Assembly: GCA_017405965.1 (NCBI GenBank)
Contig: JAFQZK010000015.1
Coordinates: 62,001-126,000 of the forward strand
DNA: 64,000 nucleotides
Source: Muribaculaceae bacterium
GTDB taxonomy: Bacteria; Bacteroidota; Bacteroidia; Bacteroidales; Muribaculaceae
Reading direction: 5' to 3'
Shown here: piece after piece, positions 34,477 to 44,444 of the stretch
How positions within the stretch are numbered: position 1 is the first letter of the stretch
Layout: every line of letters starts with the position of its first letter
The notes under the pieces: model-generated
Seen by the model: the letters and a program-made list of their open reading frames with translations, nothing else
What the model was told of the DNA's origin: nothing
The model's database searches: none
Made by a program: the position numbers and the translations under genes

Positions 34477-37400
34477 TTATTTCTTAGCGTGTTCTTTACT
34501 CATTTTCTTGCGGGTGCGGCGGATGCCGGTCAGTGCAAAGATGGTGTACATCGTGGGCACGAACAGCAGGGTCATCAGCGTCGACATGGCCAGACCACCG
34601 ATCACGGCGGTACCCATCGGGCGCCACATCTCACTACCCACACCGGTACCCACAGCCATCGGCACCATACCCAGGATGGTGGTCATTGAGGTCATGAGCA
34701 CGGGGCGCAGACGCGAGTGTCCGCCGTTGATTACTGCACGGCGTATGCTCATGCCTCGTTCTCGGTTCAGGTTGATGTAGTCAATGAGCACAATACCGTT
34801 TTTCACTACAATACCAATCAGCATGATACCACCGATCATCGACATGATGTTCAAGTTGGTGCCCGTCAGCAACAGGATGATCACGATACCCGAGAAGGCG
34901 AACATGATGGACGTCATGATGATGCCGGGATAGGTGAACGATTCAAACTGACCAGCCATCACCATGTACACGAGCAGGATGATGAGCAGACCCAGCATTC
35001 CCAGGTCGCCGAACGAGTCTTGCTGGTCCTCGTAGCTACCGCTCAGCTGGATAATGACCTCGCTGGGCTTGTCCATCTTGTCGATCAACGGTTGAGCATC
35101 GGCGATGACTTCACTCATCGGGCGGTCTTGAACTACCGTCGATACGGTGATGATGCGCTCGCGGTCCTTACGCTCAATGTTGGGCGGGTAGAACTGCTCG
35201 GTGACGGTACCTACCTCCTTGAGGCGGACACCCGTACCCATCGCATTATAGAGCATGATGTTCTCGATGTCACTGATGCTGCGGCGGTGTTCGGGGTCAT
35301 ACATCACCTTGATGTCATACTCCATACCGTCCTCACGGAAGTAGCTTGCCGTCGTACCGTTGATGCGGTTACGCAAGGCCGTGGCAGCAGTGCTCAGGTT
35401 AAGGCCGTACATCGCCAGCTTCTCGCGGTCAAAGTCAACATGGTACTCCGGCTGGTAGTCGCTGCGGCTGATATTGATGTCGGCAGCACCGGGAACAGTC
35501 TGGAGAATGCGTTTCAGGCGCTGTGCCACGCTGTCGGTCTTGGTGAAGTCATAGCCATAAATCTCATAGCTCAGCATGTTCTGGCCGCTCATGCCGCCAC
35601 CACGCGAACCGCCGACGTTTACCATGGCTTTCTTCAACTCGGGATAGTTCTTCAAATCTTCACGCATCATACCTGCAATCTCGACGATGCCGCGTTTACG
35701 CTTGTCGGCATCCACCAGGGTGATGTTCATCGAGATGATGTGGGAACCGTTGTCCTGCATCGAGGCAAACATGTTGTCGCTGCTTGCTTGGCCCACACGG
35801 TAGTTAAACACCTTGATTTCGGGGTATTTCACAGTCCACTCCTTATAGAGTCGCTCGCTGACGTCCTTGGCCAAATCCACACGAGAACCGATAGGCAACT
35901 CCAGTTGCACACCCAGACGGCTGTTATCATTGGTGGGGAAGAACTCAGTACCGATGAACTTCATCAGGAACATCGAGGCGATAAATACACCCAATGCCGT
36001 TGCTGTGGTAATCCAGCGGTGGGCCACACACTTGTCAAGGATTCTGGCATAAATGTCGTCGATCTTGTTGAGCACCTTGAGGATGGGACCATAAACCTTC
36101 TGGAAGATTTTGGTGTCACCCACGTTGAGGCGCAACATGCGCGAGCACAGCATGGGCGTCAGCATCAAGGCGCAGATCAGTGACAGCACCATCATGATGG
36201 TCACCATCCAACCCAGCTGCTTGAACAGCACACCGGTCATACCCTTGACCAGCGTCAGGGGGAAGAACACGGCAATCAGTGTCAATGTCGATGCCATTAC
36301 CGACAAGGCCACCTCGTTGGTGCCGTTCACGGCAGCCTGCATCGGGGCGGAACCGCGCTCGATGTGGGTTGTCACGTTCTCCAGTACCACAATGGCGTCA
36401 TCGACCACCATACCGATAGCGATAGACAAGGCCGAGAGTGACACGATATTCAGTGAATTGCCGGTCGCATACAGGTAGATGAACGAAGCAATCAGTGAGA
36501 TAGGAATGGTCACCAGTACAATAACAGTGGCACGCCAGCGTCCCAAGAACACAAATACCACGATACCTACGAACAACAGCGCGAACAACACGGTCTCGAC
36601 CAGCGAGCCGATGGTGTTGCGGATGTTGTCGCTCGTATCGACAATGTAGCCCAACTTGACATCACTGGGCAGGTTCTTCTGAATCTTAGGCAACTCCTTG
36701 GCAATCTTTTCTGAAATCTGTACCGAGTTGGCACCAGATTGCTTCTGAACAATGATCATGGCACCCTTCTGGCCGTTGCTGTAGCTCTCCTGGGCACGCT
36801 CCTCGAGTGAGTCGTCGATGCGCGCCACGTCCCTGAGGTGAACCACACCGCCCGAGGGCGACATGCCCACGACGATGTTACCCATCTGCTGCGGGTCGCT
36901 GAATTCGCCCTGCACACGCAGGGGGTAGGTCTCGTTACCGATATCGAAGGTACCACCGGGGATGTTGCGGTTCTCGGCGCCGATGAGGGAGGCAACAGTC
37001 TCCACACTCAGGTTGTAGGCCTCCATGCGCAGGGGGTCCAGATAGACGTGAACTTCACGCTTGGGGGCACCGGCGATGGAAACCGAACCCACACCATCGA
37101 CACGAGCCAGCGGGTTGGCGACATTCTCGTCAAGGATCTTGTACAAGCCGGGCATACTTTGCGATGCCTGTACCGACAGCAGCACGATGGGAATCATGTC
37201 GCTGCTGAACTTGAAGATGACGGGTGTGTTGGCATCATCGGGCAACGTACTCGACACCATGTCGAGTTTGTCTCGCACATCGTTGGTCAATGACTCGATG
37301 TCGTAACCGTATTCAAACTCAAGAGTCACGACCGACACATTCTCGCGGCTGGTTGAAGTGATGTGCTTCAGGTGTTCCACCGAGTTGAGCGTGTTCTCGA

Positions 37401-37599
37401 GCGGACGGGTCACGTTCTGCTCGATGTCCGATGCACTGGTTCCCGCATAACTGGTCATCACCATGATGGTGTTGGTTTCCACGTCGGGGAACAGGTCAAT
37501 GGGCAGGCTCCTGAGCGAGAACAGACCCAGCACAATCAGCGCCACGAACACGAGAATCGTGGTCACCGGTCGTTTTACTGAACTGGAATATAAACTCAT
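34477..37599 (-). CDS. RND family efflux pump, inner-membrane permease (AcrB/MexB-like)
   Basis: A full-length 1040-residue HAE-type RND transporter with 12 transmembrane segments and two large periplasmic loops. The N-terminal PVTTILVFVALIVLGLFSLR is typical. The proton-relay Asp pair is in GMVVDDAIVVLENV (about residue 405), and the C-terminal half ends with AVGTGVGSEMWRPMGTAVIGG. It exports drugs, bile-acid-like or other amphiphiles by proton antiport, together with the adaptor and TolC homologue encoded just upstream. Substrate range unknown. Confidence 0.95.
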   Translation of the reverse strand: MSLYSSSVKRPVTTILVFVALIVLGLFSLRSLPIDLFPDVETNTIMVMTSYAGTSASDIEQNVTRPLENTLNSVEHLKHITSTSRENVSVVTLEFEYGYDIESLTNDVRDKLDMVSSTLPDDANTPVIFKFSSDMIPIVLLSVQASQSMPGLYKILDENVANPLARVDGVGSVSIAGAPKREVHVYLDPLRMEAYNLSVETVASLIGAENRNIPGGTFDIGNETYPLRVQGEFSDPQQMGNIVVGMSPSGGVVHLRDVARIDDSLEERAQESYSNGQKGAMIIVQKQSGANSVQISEKIAKELPKIQKNLPSDVKLGYIVDTSDNIRNTIGSLVETVLFALLFVGIVVFVFLGRWRATVIVLVTIPISLIASFIYLYATGNSLNIVSLSALSIAIGMVVDDAIVVLENVTTHIERGSAPMQAAVNGTNEVALSVMASTLTLIAVFFPLTLVKGMTGVLFKQLGWMVTIMMVLSLICALMLTPMLCSRMLRLNVGDTKIFQKVYGPILKVLNKIDDIYARILDKCVAHRWITTATALGVFIASMFLMKFIGTEFFPTNDNSRLGVQLELPIGSRVDLAKDVSERLYKEWTVKYPEIKVFNYRVGQASSDNMFASMQDNGSHIISMNITLVDADKRKRGIVEIAGMMREDLKNYPELKKAMVNVGGSRGGGMSGQNMLSYEIYGYDFTKTDSVAQRLKRILQTVPGAADINISRSDYQPEYHVDFDREKLAMYGLNLSTAATALRNRINGTTASYFREDGMEYDIKVMYDPEHRRSISDIENIMLYNAMGTGVRLKEVGTVTEQFYPPNIERKDRERIITVSTVVQDRPMSEVIADAQPLIDKMDKPSEVIIQLSGSYEDQQDSFGDLGMLGLLIILLVYMVMAGQFESFTYPGIIMTSIMFAFSGIVIILLLTGTNLNIMSMIGGIMLIGIVVKNGIVLIDYINLNRERGMSIRRAVINGGHSRLRPVLMTSMTTILGMVPMAVGTGVGSEMWRPMGTAVIGGLAMSTLMTLLFVPTMYTIFALTGIRRTRKKMSKEHAKK

Positions 37600-37624
37600 A
37601 ATTGAATGCTATTTGTTTAGTCTC

Positions 37625-37659
37625 TCTAAACTATAAACACTAAACTCTAAACCTCTAGG
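37625..37659 (-). repeat. 7-bp tandem repeats between adaptor and RND genes
   Basis: Five consecutive 7-mers near TCTAAAC as read on the plus strand (TCTAAAC, TATAAAC, ACTAAAC, TCTAAAC, CTCTAGG). They lie inside the operon, 25 bp upstream of the RND start codon. Confidence 0.78.
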
Positions 37660-37680
37660 TCCGCAACTGGTTGCGAACCT
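37657..37680 (-). other. Intercistronic hairpin after the adaptor gene
   Basis: Eleven-bp arms AGGTCCGCAAC and GTTGCGAACCT (37657-37667, 37670-37680) with one mismatch and a two-base centre, six bases past the adaptor stop codon. It could protect the upstream mRNA 3' end or attenuate read-through into the pump gene. Confidence 0.5.
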
Positions 37681-37686
37681 TGAATG

Positions 37687-38700
37687 TTACTTCTTGAGTT
37701 GAACTTTAGCGCCGTCCTGCAAGCGTGATACCCCGGCGATAACCACTTGGCTGCCAGGCACCAGACCGCCCTTGACCTCGTAACGGTCCTCAAGACGCTG
37801 ACCCAGCTCAACCTCGCGCAACTCGACTTCACCTCCCTGATAAACCCAGACGTAGCGCACGCCCGAGCCCACCTGCTTCTGCACGGCGCGGTCGGGAACG
37901 ACAACGCTGGTGACCGTGCCGTAGTTAAAGTTCACGCGGGCAAACATACCGGTACGCACCTTGTCGCTGCGGTTGGTGATGGCCACTTCGACCTGGAAGG
38001 TGCGGCTTGTGGCGTCAACAGTGGGATGGATGAGGTAAACCTGACCGTTGAAGACCTCGTCGCCGTAGGTGTCGAACTTCACGGTAACGGGCATGCCGCG
38101 CTTCACGTGGGGATACTCGGTCTCGTTGACGTTGACAATGACCTTGAGGGGATTCTGCTGCTCGATAGTGAGCACGGGAAGTCCTGCGGGCAGGTCGCCG
38201 GCATCATAGTTCTTGGCGGTCACTACGCCGCTGACGGGTGAGGTGAGCACCGTATTCTCCTGCATGGTGCGGATGGCACGGGCCGTGGCGTCGTACTGTG
38301 CCTGCAGCTGGTCCACTGCCTGCTGTGTGCCGCCGCCGATCTTCACCAGTTCGCGGGCACGGTCCAGTTCACGCTTCGTGTTGGCGAGCGCGATCTGCTG
38401 CTGGGCGATGTTCACGTCATCAAGGATGACCAGACGCTGACCGCGGGCCACGCGTGAACCCACATCAACGAGGATGCGCTTGATGCGCGCACCGCTGTTC
38501 GACGAGATGTTGTTGGTCTTGAAGGCCTCGACGGTACCCGTGTACTCACTGGTCTGTTTCACTGCCTCCTGGCCGATGGTCACTACCTCGACGATGGGCA
38601 GTTCTTCCTTGACCTGAGTTGTCTTCTTGTCGTCCTTGCTGGAGCAGGATGCCAATGCCAGCACGAGCAATGCAATCGGTAAAAATTTCTTTGTCTTCAT
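37687..38700 (-). CDS. RND efflux periplasmic adaptor (membrane fusion protein), lipoprotein
   Basis: 337 residues. A lipoprotein signal (LALASC, acylated Cys19), then the HlyD-type adaptor order: beta-barrel strand, lipoyl half (EAFKTNNISSNSGARIKRILVDVGSRVARGQRLV), alpha-helical hairpin (about 95-145), second lipoyl half (VLTSPVSGVVTAKNYDAGDL), beta-barrel and membrane-proximal domain. It bridges the RND pump and the TolC-like channel. Second structural gene of the operon. Confidence 0.94.
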   Translation of the reverse strand: MKTKKFLPIALLVLALASCSSKDDKKTTQVKEELPIVEVVTIGQEAVKQTSEYTGTVEAFKTNNISSNSGARIKRILVDVGSRVARGQRLVILDDVNIAQQQIALANTKRELDRARELVKIGGGTQQAVDQLQAQYDATARAIRTMQENTVLTSPVSGVVTAKNYDAGDLPAGLPVLTIEQQNPLKVIVNVNETEYPHVKRGMPVTVKFDTYGDEVFNGQVYLIHPTVDATSRTFQVEVAITNRSDKVRTGMFARVNFNYGTVTSVVVPDRAVQKQVGSGVRYVWVYQGGEVELREVELGQRLEDRYEVKGGLVPGSQVVIAGVSRLQDGAKVQLKK

Positions 38701-38744
38701 TTTTCAGTTATTTATCTTGTTGTTTTTTATTTTCTTCCTGATTT

Positions 38745-38779
38745 CTATAGTGGCTATAGTGACTATAGGAACTGTGATT
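38745..38779 (-). repeat. 9-bp imperfect tandem repeats between TolC and adaptor genes
   Basis: CTATAGTGG, CTATAGTGA, CTATAGGAA, then a degenerate fourth unit. Related in position to the 7-bp arrays, but with a 9-bp period. Confidence 0.65.
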
Positions 38780-38781
38780 GG

Positions 38782-40119
38782 TTATCTCACATAGTGGGTG
38801 TTGCCCAGCACATATTCCAGGTCGCTCTCGGCAACCAGATAGTTGTAGATGGCCTGGTAATAGGCAAGACGCGCTGCCATCAGGGCATCCTCGGTGTCAC
38901 GCAACTGGATGAACGATGCGGCACCGATCTTGAAACTCTGCTGCATGATGTCGTTAGCCTTCTCGGCCATGTTGACACCAGCCTCGTTGGTCTCGATTTG
39001 CTTGAGGTTCTTGACGATGACGTCGTTCTGGGTCGCTACCTGCATGTGAAGGCTGCGTTCCAGGTTTTCACGTTGCCATTTCATCTCCTCGACGGCGATT
39101 TGGGCTTGTTTCTGCTTGTAATAGCGCTGACCGCCCTGGAAAATGGGGAATGCGATGGCCAGACCCACATTGGATGCACGGCTCCATCGCAGTCCACTGA
39201 AGGGGCTGCCGTTGTTCATCGAGTGCCACATCAGGCTGGCGCTACCGGTCAGGGTGGGGTACCAGGCCATCTTCTGCACGTCGAGTGCCTTTTTCAGATA
39301 ATCGGTCTGCAGGTCAAGGGCCTTCAGGCTGGTGTTGTTGGCCAGCGTTGTGTCGGCACCCAGTGTGTTGCTCATTGTGCGGGCATACATCTCGCCCCTG
39401 AAGTCATTCAGTTGCTGGCTCGGAGCAATCTCTGTGCGCACGTCCATGCCCATGAGCACCTTCAACTGGAGCAACAAGGCTGTGATGGAGTTCTCGGCCT
39501 CCATGATAGAGGGCTCCAGATTGGTCACGGCGACATTGGCACGCAGCACGTCATACTCCGAAGCAGCTCCCAACTCAAACTTCTTCTGGAAGATGTCGGC
39601 ATTCAACTTGGCGGTGGCGTGGTTCTCTTCAATCACGCGTTTGCTGTCTTGAGCCAGCAGCAGGGCATAGTAGGCCTTTTCCACCTGGTTGACCAGCGAC
39701 AGCTTGTTGGCGCGGGCTTTCTCCACGTTCTGCAGAATCTGGTTCTCGCTCAGTTTGATGGATTTCCACAACTGGGGCACGATCAGCGGGATTTGAGCCT
39801 GGAAACCTCCGGCATGGGTGTTGTCGCTACCCATCTTGATGGCCATCGTGCCTTGCCCGGTGTCCATGTACATCGTCTGCAGCGACAGGTTGCGCTGGTA
39901 CTGGCCTGCCAGATTGATGGTCGGGAGCAACTGTCCCAGAGCCTCCTTGTGGCTGTAGTCCACACGCGTGATTTCCATCTCCTGCACCTTGATGGTGGGA
40001 TTCTCGTTCAAGGCGATGCGGATGCACTCGTCGAGCGACAGCCACAGTTGGGCCTGAGCGCTCACTGTGCCGCCGATCAACATTAATAAGATAATGTAAA
40101 AGTACTTGTGGTTGAACAT
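38782..40119 (-). CDS. TolC family outer-membrane channel protein
   Basis: 445 residues. A signal peptide (MFNHKYFYIILLML, cleavage near SAQAQ), then two outer-membrane efflux protein repeats made of long coiled helices (LSLDECIRIALNENPTIKVQ; LGAASEYDVLRANVAVTNLEP; KIGAASFIQLRDTEDALMAARLAYYQAIYNYLVAESDLE, split here by family repeats). It forms the trimeric exit duct for the pump. It is transcribed with the TetR regulator (14-bp gap) and the adaptor. Confidence 0.94.
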   Translation of the reverse strand: MFNHKYFYIILLMLIGGTVSAQAQLWLSLDECIRIALNENPTIKVQEMEITRVDYSHKEALGQLLPTINLAGQYQRNLSLQTMYMDTGQGTMAIKMGSDNTHAGGFQAQIPLIVPQLWKSIKLSENQILQNVEKARANKLSLVNQVEKAYYALLLAQDSKRVIEENHATAKLNADIFQKKFELGAASEYDVLRANVAVTNLEPSIMEAENSITALLLQLKVLMGMDVRTEIAPSQQLNDFRGEMYARTMSNTLGADTTLANNTSLKALDLQTDYLKKALDVQKMAWYPTLTGSASLMWHSMNNGSPFSGLRWSRASNVGLAIAFPIFQGGQRYYKQKQAQIAVEEMKWQRENLERSLHMQVATQNDVIVKNLKQIETNEAGVNMAEKANDIMQQSFKIGAASFIQLRDTEDALMAARLAYYQAIYNYLVAESDLEYVLGNTHYVR

Positions 40120-40133
40120 TGTATTGTGTAGTT

Positions 40134-40754
40134 TTATTGATTATGCTGTGCTTGTTGCTGTTTCTCGAGGTACTCGATCATCTCGATGCCCTTGATGGTT
40201 GCCACACCACGCAGGAAGCTGACGAATATATGGTCAAACAGGTCGGTATCCTTAAAACCATATTTGTTGGTGTTGGCTTTCTCGTGCAGCTCCCGCATCG
40301 ACAGTAAGAACAGGTAGGCGGCAATCTCGGGATTGATGCGCTTGATGACTAGACCTTCGTCCTGGGCTTTGCGCAACACATTGGCAAGACCGTTCATGGT
40401 GACTTTCTCGCTCTCCATGTGCTGATCAAAGATGTCGGGATACAGGCGCTTAATGTCGTTGATGAAAACCACCGAGGTGCTCTTGTACATCTCGCGGGCG
40501 CGCTGATACACGCGATACATCGCTTCGAAGCAATTGCTCGCCGTGTCAAAGATTTCCTTGACCGCGGCATTTTTGATTTCGTGATGACGGTGCATGCACT
40601 CCCCGATGAGTGTGCGTTTGTCGGGGAATGTCTCATAGAGGGTGCGCTTGGAGATACCGCAGGCACGCGCCACATCATCCATCGTCATCGATGATGGTCC
40701 GACGCTCATCAGCAGTTTACTGCCCTCACTAATAACACGTTCTCTAGTATCCAT
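40134..40754 (-). CDS. TetR/AcrR family transcriptional regulator
   Basis: 206 residues. The N-terminal helix-turn-helix (SMTMDDVARACGISKRTLYETFPDKRTLI) is the TetR DNA-binding signature; the rest is the helical ligand-binding and dimerisation domain. It is the first gene of the efflux operon and probably represses it in the absence of a ligand. A 12-bp perfect palindrome CCATT-AG-AATGG overlaps its start codon and is a candidate operator. Confidence 0.93.
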   Translation of the reverse strand: MDTRERVISEGSKLLMSVGPSSMTMDDVARACGISKRTLYETFPDKRTLIGECMHRHHEIKNAAVKEIFDTASNCFEAMYRVYQRAREMYKSTSVVFINDIKRLYPDIFDQHMESEKVTMNGLANVLRKAQDEGLVIKRINPEIAAYLFLLSMRELHEKANTNKYGFKDTDLFDHIFVSFLRGVATIKGIEMIEYLEKQQQAQHNQ

Positions 40755-40762
40755 TAGAATGG
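40751..40762. promoter_or_regulatory. Candidate TetR operator palindrome
   Basis: CCATTAGAATGG, a perfect 12-bp palindrome overlapping the regulator's start codon, about 30 bp downstream of the -7 box. Shorter than a typical TetR operator, so assignment is tentative. Confidence 0.35.
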
Positions 40763-40790
40763 TTTGTTATACATTAGTTGTTTTGGGGTG

Positions 40791-40821
40791 CAAAATTATA
40801 GAAAACTTTCAAAACTCCAAA
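40791..40821 (-). promoter_or_regulatory. Promoter of the efflux operon
   Basis: Minus strand: TTTG (40821-40818), exactly 19 bp, TAATTTTG (40798-40791). It precedes the tetR gene by 37 bp. Confidence 0.8.
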
Positions 40822-40916
40822 AGTTTTCTTGGTTTTTTCTTTGTCAAAGCAAAAAAATGAGGGCGGCTCAAAGGCCGCCCTCACTATCAGTGATTGGAAT
40901 CAGTGAATTCTAAGGC

Positions 40917-43900
40917 TTAAAAACGTACCTTGCTGCTCTTCACAGCGCCGCTGCGGTAACGGGTTACCACAATGTTGACGCCATCGAACGGCTGCTTGCT
41001 CTGAACACCGGCCATGTTCACATAGGTTACCGACTCGATCTCATCGCCATCGGCGGCAATCGAGTTGATAGCGGTCTGGCCGCCCATGTTCACGGTGACG
41101 AGGGTTACCTCCTGGGTGTTGCTGGTAGCGGTGGTGCCGTCCACATAGTTGGCAACGATGTAGATGCTGTAGGTACCACCCTCAACCAGGTTGCTCAAGG
41201 TGAGGCCTCGGCTGCTGGCGTCGATGTCGGTGATGACAAAGTCGGTGTTGTCACCGGTAGCAGTAGCGTTGAGGTTCATCGTGCCTGCATAGATGGCGAT
41301 GTAAGCCATATCGGGCGAGTAGCTGCTGTCGGTCGAGTAGATGGTGATCTTGTCACCTGCACTTGCGGTCACGGTCCAGGTATAGGTGCCGCCTTGCGAG
41401 ACGCTGAGTTTCACAGCCGAGGTCTTGGCCGACTTCACGGTGATGGTACCGGAACCATAGCTGGAGTTGGCAGTGGTGATCTGAACAGTGAAGGTGGCAT
41501 TGCTGTAACCCGAGGGAACAGTGTAGGTGATGTTGCCATAGCTGGTGCTCCACCATGAAGAACTGTTCTTGGTGTAGAAAGCACCGTTACCTGCCTTCAC
41601 GTTGCTGCCGCCCCACGGCGAGGTCAGCGTGATGCTGGCGTAGCTGCCGGTGTAGTTGCTGCCGTCAAGGGCTCCCAGCAGAGTCGTCGAGGGCTCGTCA
41701 CCACCGCTGGGTTGTGCGGTCAGCGTGCCATACATCGTGTAGCTCGATACCGACGATGTCGATACATCGTGGGTCCAGTTAGCGGTGAAGCTGGTGCTGG
41801 AAACGACGGTGGCTGCATTCATCACGGGATTGGCCTTGTCAAGCGTAGCGTTACCGGTGATGGAAACGGTCTTGCTCGTTGCGCCGGAGCTGGCTACGGT
41901 TACCGTAGCGGTCTGGGTGCCATAAGCGGTGGGCTTGTAGGTTACGGTCACGTTTACACCGTTGGCGGCATTGGCTGCCGTGATGCTCGAGGTGGAGATG
42001 GTGAAGACATCAGAGCCGCTCACGCTGAGCGTTACATTGCCGGTCAGGTCGGCACCCGTTACCTTGAAGGTAGCGGTTGCGGTACCGTCAACCTTGGCGC
42101 TCATGTTCAGGCTGGTGGGAGTTACTGTCAGCGTGGGAGTAGCAGCGGTTGACTCCTCGCTGAGGGTTACGCTCTGTTCGTTACTCCAATCACTCGATGT
42201 GCCATCGGTGTACAGGGCTTTCACCTTATAAGTATAGGTGGCGCCTGCAGTCAGGTTGCTGACGGTGTAATACTTGTTGGTGATGCCGGTGATGGTGCGT
42301 GAGTCGGCGTCACCGCTCTCGCTGGCGTTGAGGTTGGTATTGCCGGCATAAACCTGAATCAGCGACATGTCGGGCGAGTAGCTGCTGTCGGTGGTGGTCA
42401 GGGTAATCTTTTCACCAGCGCTACCGGTTACAATCCAGGTGTAGGTCTCACCCTTGCTGAAGGTGTGGCCCACAGCCGAGGTCTTGGCCGACTTCACGGT
42501 AACGTTACCCGTGCCATAGGTGCCACTGACTGTGGTGATCTTGACACTGAAGGTGGCGTTGCTGTAACCAGTGGGAATGGTAAAGGTGATATTACCGCTC
42601 TTGGTGAAGTAAACGGCGTTGTTACCACCCTTCACGTTGGTGCCGCCCCAGGGCGAACTCAGCGTGATGGTCTTGTAGCTGCCGGTGTAGTTGCTGCCGT
42701 TGATGGTGCCCAGCAGGGTCGTCGTGGTCGGTGTCGAGCTGCCCTGTTTGTTCACTTGCAGGGTGTAGCTCGATACGTTGGAGCTGGTGGTCTGGTCGGT
42801 CCAGTCGGCACGGAAGCTCGAGCTGGTGATGTAGTTGCTGTTGGCGGCGCTCATCACGGGCGTGTAGGTCGTCAAAGCAGCAGCGGTTGCGGTGCCCGAC
42901 AGGGAAACGGTCTTGCTGGTGGCTCCGCTGCTGGCAATAGCGATGCTGCCCGTGTGGGTACCGGCTGCCGTGGGATTGTAGGTCACGGTAACGGTGGCAC
43001 CGCTGGCGGCTGCGCTGGCGCTGATGGTCGTGGGCGAAATGGTGTAAGCACTGTTGGCGTCGGTCTTGGTCAAGGTCACGTTGCCGGTGAGGTTGCTACC
43101 GGTAACGGTGAAGGTCTTGCTCACGCTCTGGCCAGCGGTGGTGCTGAACGACAGTGAGGTGGGGCTAACAGTCAGCGTCGGGGTGGCACTGGTGCCACTG
43201 GGCGGCTGGATACCGATAACCATCTGCTGATATACATTGAAGTTGTAGCTGCTGTAACCGAACGAGTTCAGCGAGCACCAGGCGTTACCGTCACCGCTCC
43301 AACCGAAGTTGATGTGGTACTTGTTGGTGCTGCTGTTGTAACCGTCGACGTTGAAGGCGTGACCACCGGCGTTGCTGCTCACAGCGCAGAAGACGATGGG
43401 ACGTCCTGCAGCCATCTCCTCCTGGATAAGGGCTGCCCACTGTGAGTCGGTATACAGGGTGGAACCGCCACTGTAGGCACTGGTCTTCTTGACAAAACGT
43501 GTGGTGCTTGCGTCGTAGCCGAAGAAGGTGAAAGCGTCGCGAATGTTGCACACACTGTCAACACTCACACCGCTACCACCTGCAGCGCTCGTACCATAGC
43601 CCATACGCTCGGCCTGACCCACATAGTGCATCAGCGTGGCCACTGCAGTACCTTGAGCAGTCGTGTAGCTGCCGGTGTAGCTGTCCAGCATGTTGGCCCA
43701 GTCGAACGTCGTTGAAGGAAGTGCCGAGTGGGTGTAGCTCCTCGAACCGTAGCTCGAGTAGCTGATGGTGGACTTGTAGCCGGGAACGGCGGGGGTTGCA
43801 GCAGTGGGGTATTTCCAGAAGTAGAACACCATCGAGGCCGACGTGGCGGGACAGCCGGTCAAGCACTGATAGTTGCCGAACTTACACTGGTTGTAGTAAG

Positions 43901-44372
43901 GTGCCTCCTGGTCCCAGTTGCAGGTCAGCAGCGGGCCGTAGGTGGTGGCATTCAATTTCTGGGGAGGTGTCTGAACGCTCGTGGGTTCCAGTCCCGGGTG
44001 CTCCTGCAGGAACATGATCTGATCCTTGTACTGTCCGAGCATGTCTTGCATACCCAAGGGCAGGTTGTTGATGTCCCTCAAGGGGCGGTCACCGACCATG
44101 AGGATTTCCTCAGCGCGGTCGTCACCGGCAACTACGATAAAGGTAGTCGAGGTGTTGAAGATGTAATAGACAGGTTCGTTTAATTTAACGCTGCCTAACT
44201 CGGCCTTGAGCAGTACTGGTCTGGTAGCTGCCGGAGCCATTAATCTACCTGCGTAAAACTGGTCTGTTAAGAAGCTTTGCGCTTTACGTGTAGCCGTTGC
44301 CTGGTCAACAGGAGCGGCTAATGATGACATCGCCAGTATTGTGGCGGTCAGGAAAAAGAATAATTTCTTCAT
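40917..44372 (-). CDS. Large C10 family cysteine peptidase with duplicated Ig/Fn3 modules and T9SS-like C-terminus (copy 4)
   Basis: 1151 residues. Signal peptide (MKKLFFFLTATILAMSSLAA), SpeB-type prodomain about 20-130, catalytic domain with Cys174 (LTGCPATS), His338 (GGHAFNVDGY) and Asn355 (HINFGWSG). Then two successive copies of an Ig-like plus Fn3/jelly-roll block (about 405-760 and 770-1085; each contains GSNYTGSY, SPWGG, VTVKSAKTSAV and TDSSYSPDM). The end is a sorting-type domain (VTYVNMAGVQSKQPFDGVNI, then KSSKVRF), not a dockerin. A secreted protease, probably surface-attached through T9SS. Own promoter; no partner gene. Confidence 0.92.
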   Translation of the reverse strand: MKKLFFFLTATILAMSSLAAPVDQATATRKAQSFLTDQFYAGRLMAPAATRPVLLKAELGSVKLNEPVYYIFNTSTTFIVVAGDDRAEEILMVGDRPLRDINNLPLGMQDMLGQYKDQIMFLQEHPGLEPTSVQTPPQKLNATTYGPLLTCNWDQEAPYYNQCKFGNYQCLTGCPATSASMVFYFWKYPTAATPAVPGYKSTISYSSYGSRSYTHSALPSTTFDWANMLDSYTGSYTTAQGTAVATLMHYVGQAERMGYGTSAAGGSGVSVDSVCNIRDAFTFFGYDASTTRFVKKTSAYSGGSTLYTDSQWAALIQEEMAAGRPIVFCAVSSNAGGHAFNVDGYNSSTNKYHINFGWSGDGNAWCSLNSFGYSSYNFNVYQQMVIGIQPPSGTSATPTLTVSPTSLSFSTTAGQSVSKTFTVTGSNLTGNVTLTKTDANSAYTISPTTISASAAASGATVTVTYNPTAAGTHTGSIAIASSGATSKTVSLSGTATAAALTTYTPVMSAANSNYITSSSFRADWTDQTTSSNVSSYTLQVNKQGSSTPTTTTLLGTINGSNYTGSYKTITLSSPWGGTNVKGGNNAVYFTKSGNITFTIPTGYSNATFSVKITTVSGTYGTGNVTVKSAKTSAVGHTFSKGETYTWIVTGSAGEKITLTTTDSSYSPDMSLIQVYAGNTNLNASESGDADSRTITGITNKYYTVSNLTAGATYTYKVKALYTDGTSSDWSNEQSVTLSEESTAATPTLTVTPTSLNMSAKVDGTATATFKVTGADLTGNVTLSVSGSDVFTISTSSITAANAANGVNVTVTYKPTAYGTQTATVTVASSGATSKTVSITGNATLDKANPVMNAATVVSSTSFTANWTHDVSTSSVSSYTMYGTLTAQPSGGDEPSTTLLGALDGSNYTGSYASITLTSPWGGSNVKAGNGAFYTKNSSSWWSTSYGNITYTVPSGYSNATFTVQITTANSSYGSGTITVKSAKTSAVKLSVSQGGTYTWTVTASAGDKITIYSTDSSYSPDMAYIAIYAGTMNLNATATGDNTDFVITDIDASSRGLTLSNLVEGGTYSIYIVANYVDGTTATSNTQEVTLVTVNMGGQTAINSIAADGDEIESVTYVNMAGVQSKQPFDGVNIVVTRYRSGAVKSSKVRF

Positions 44373-44444
44373 AAGCCTGTAATTAAGTGATAAATATTAA
44401 GGTTAAAATTAATTATGATTAGTCTTATGGTAGTTTTAATGCGC

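Noticed and set aside
34717-36183. Long plus-strand open frame opposite the RND pump gene (488 codons)
   Set aside because: His/Val/Asp-rich composition typical of antisense frames in this GC-biased coding DNA; the pump on the other strand is unmistakable.
38794-40086. Plus-strand open frame opposite the TolC gene
   Set aside because: Same reasoning: composition of an antisense frame, no motifs, TolC is clear on the other strand.
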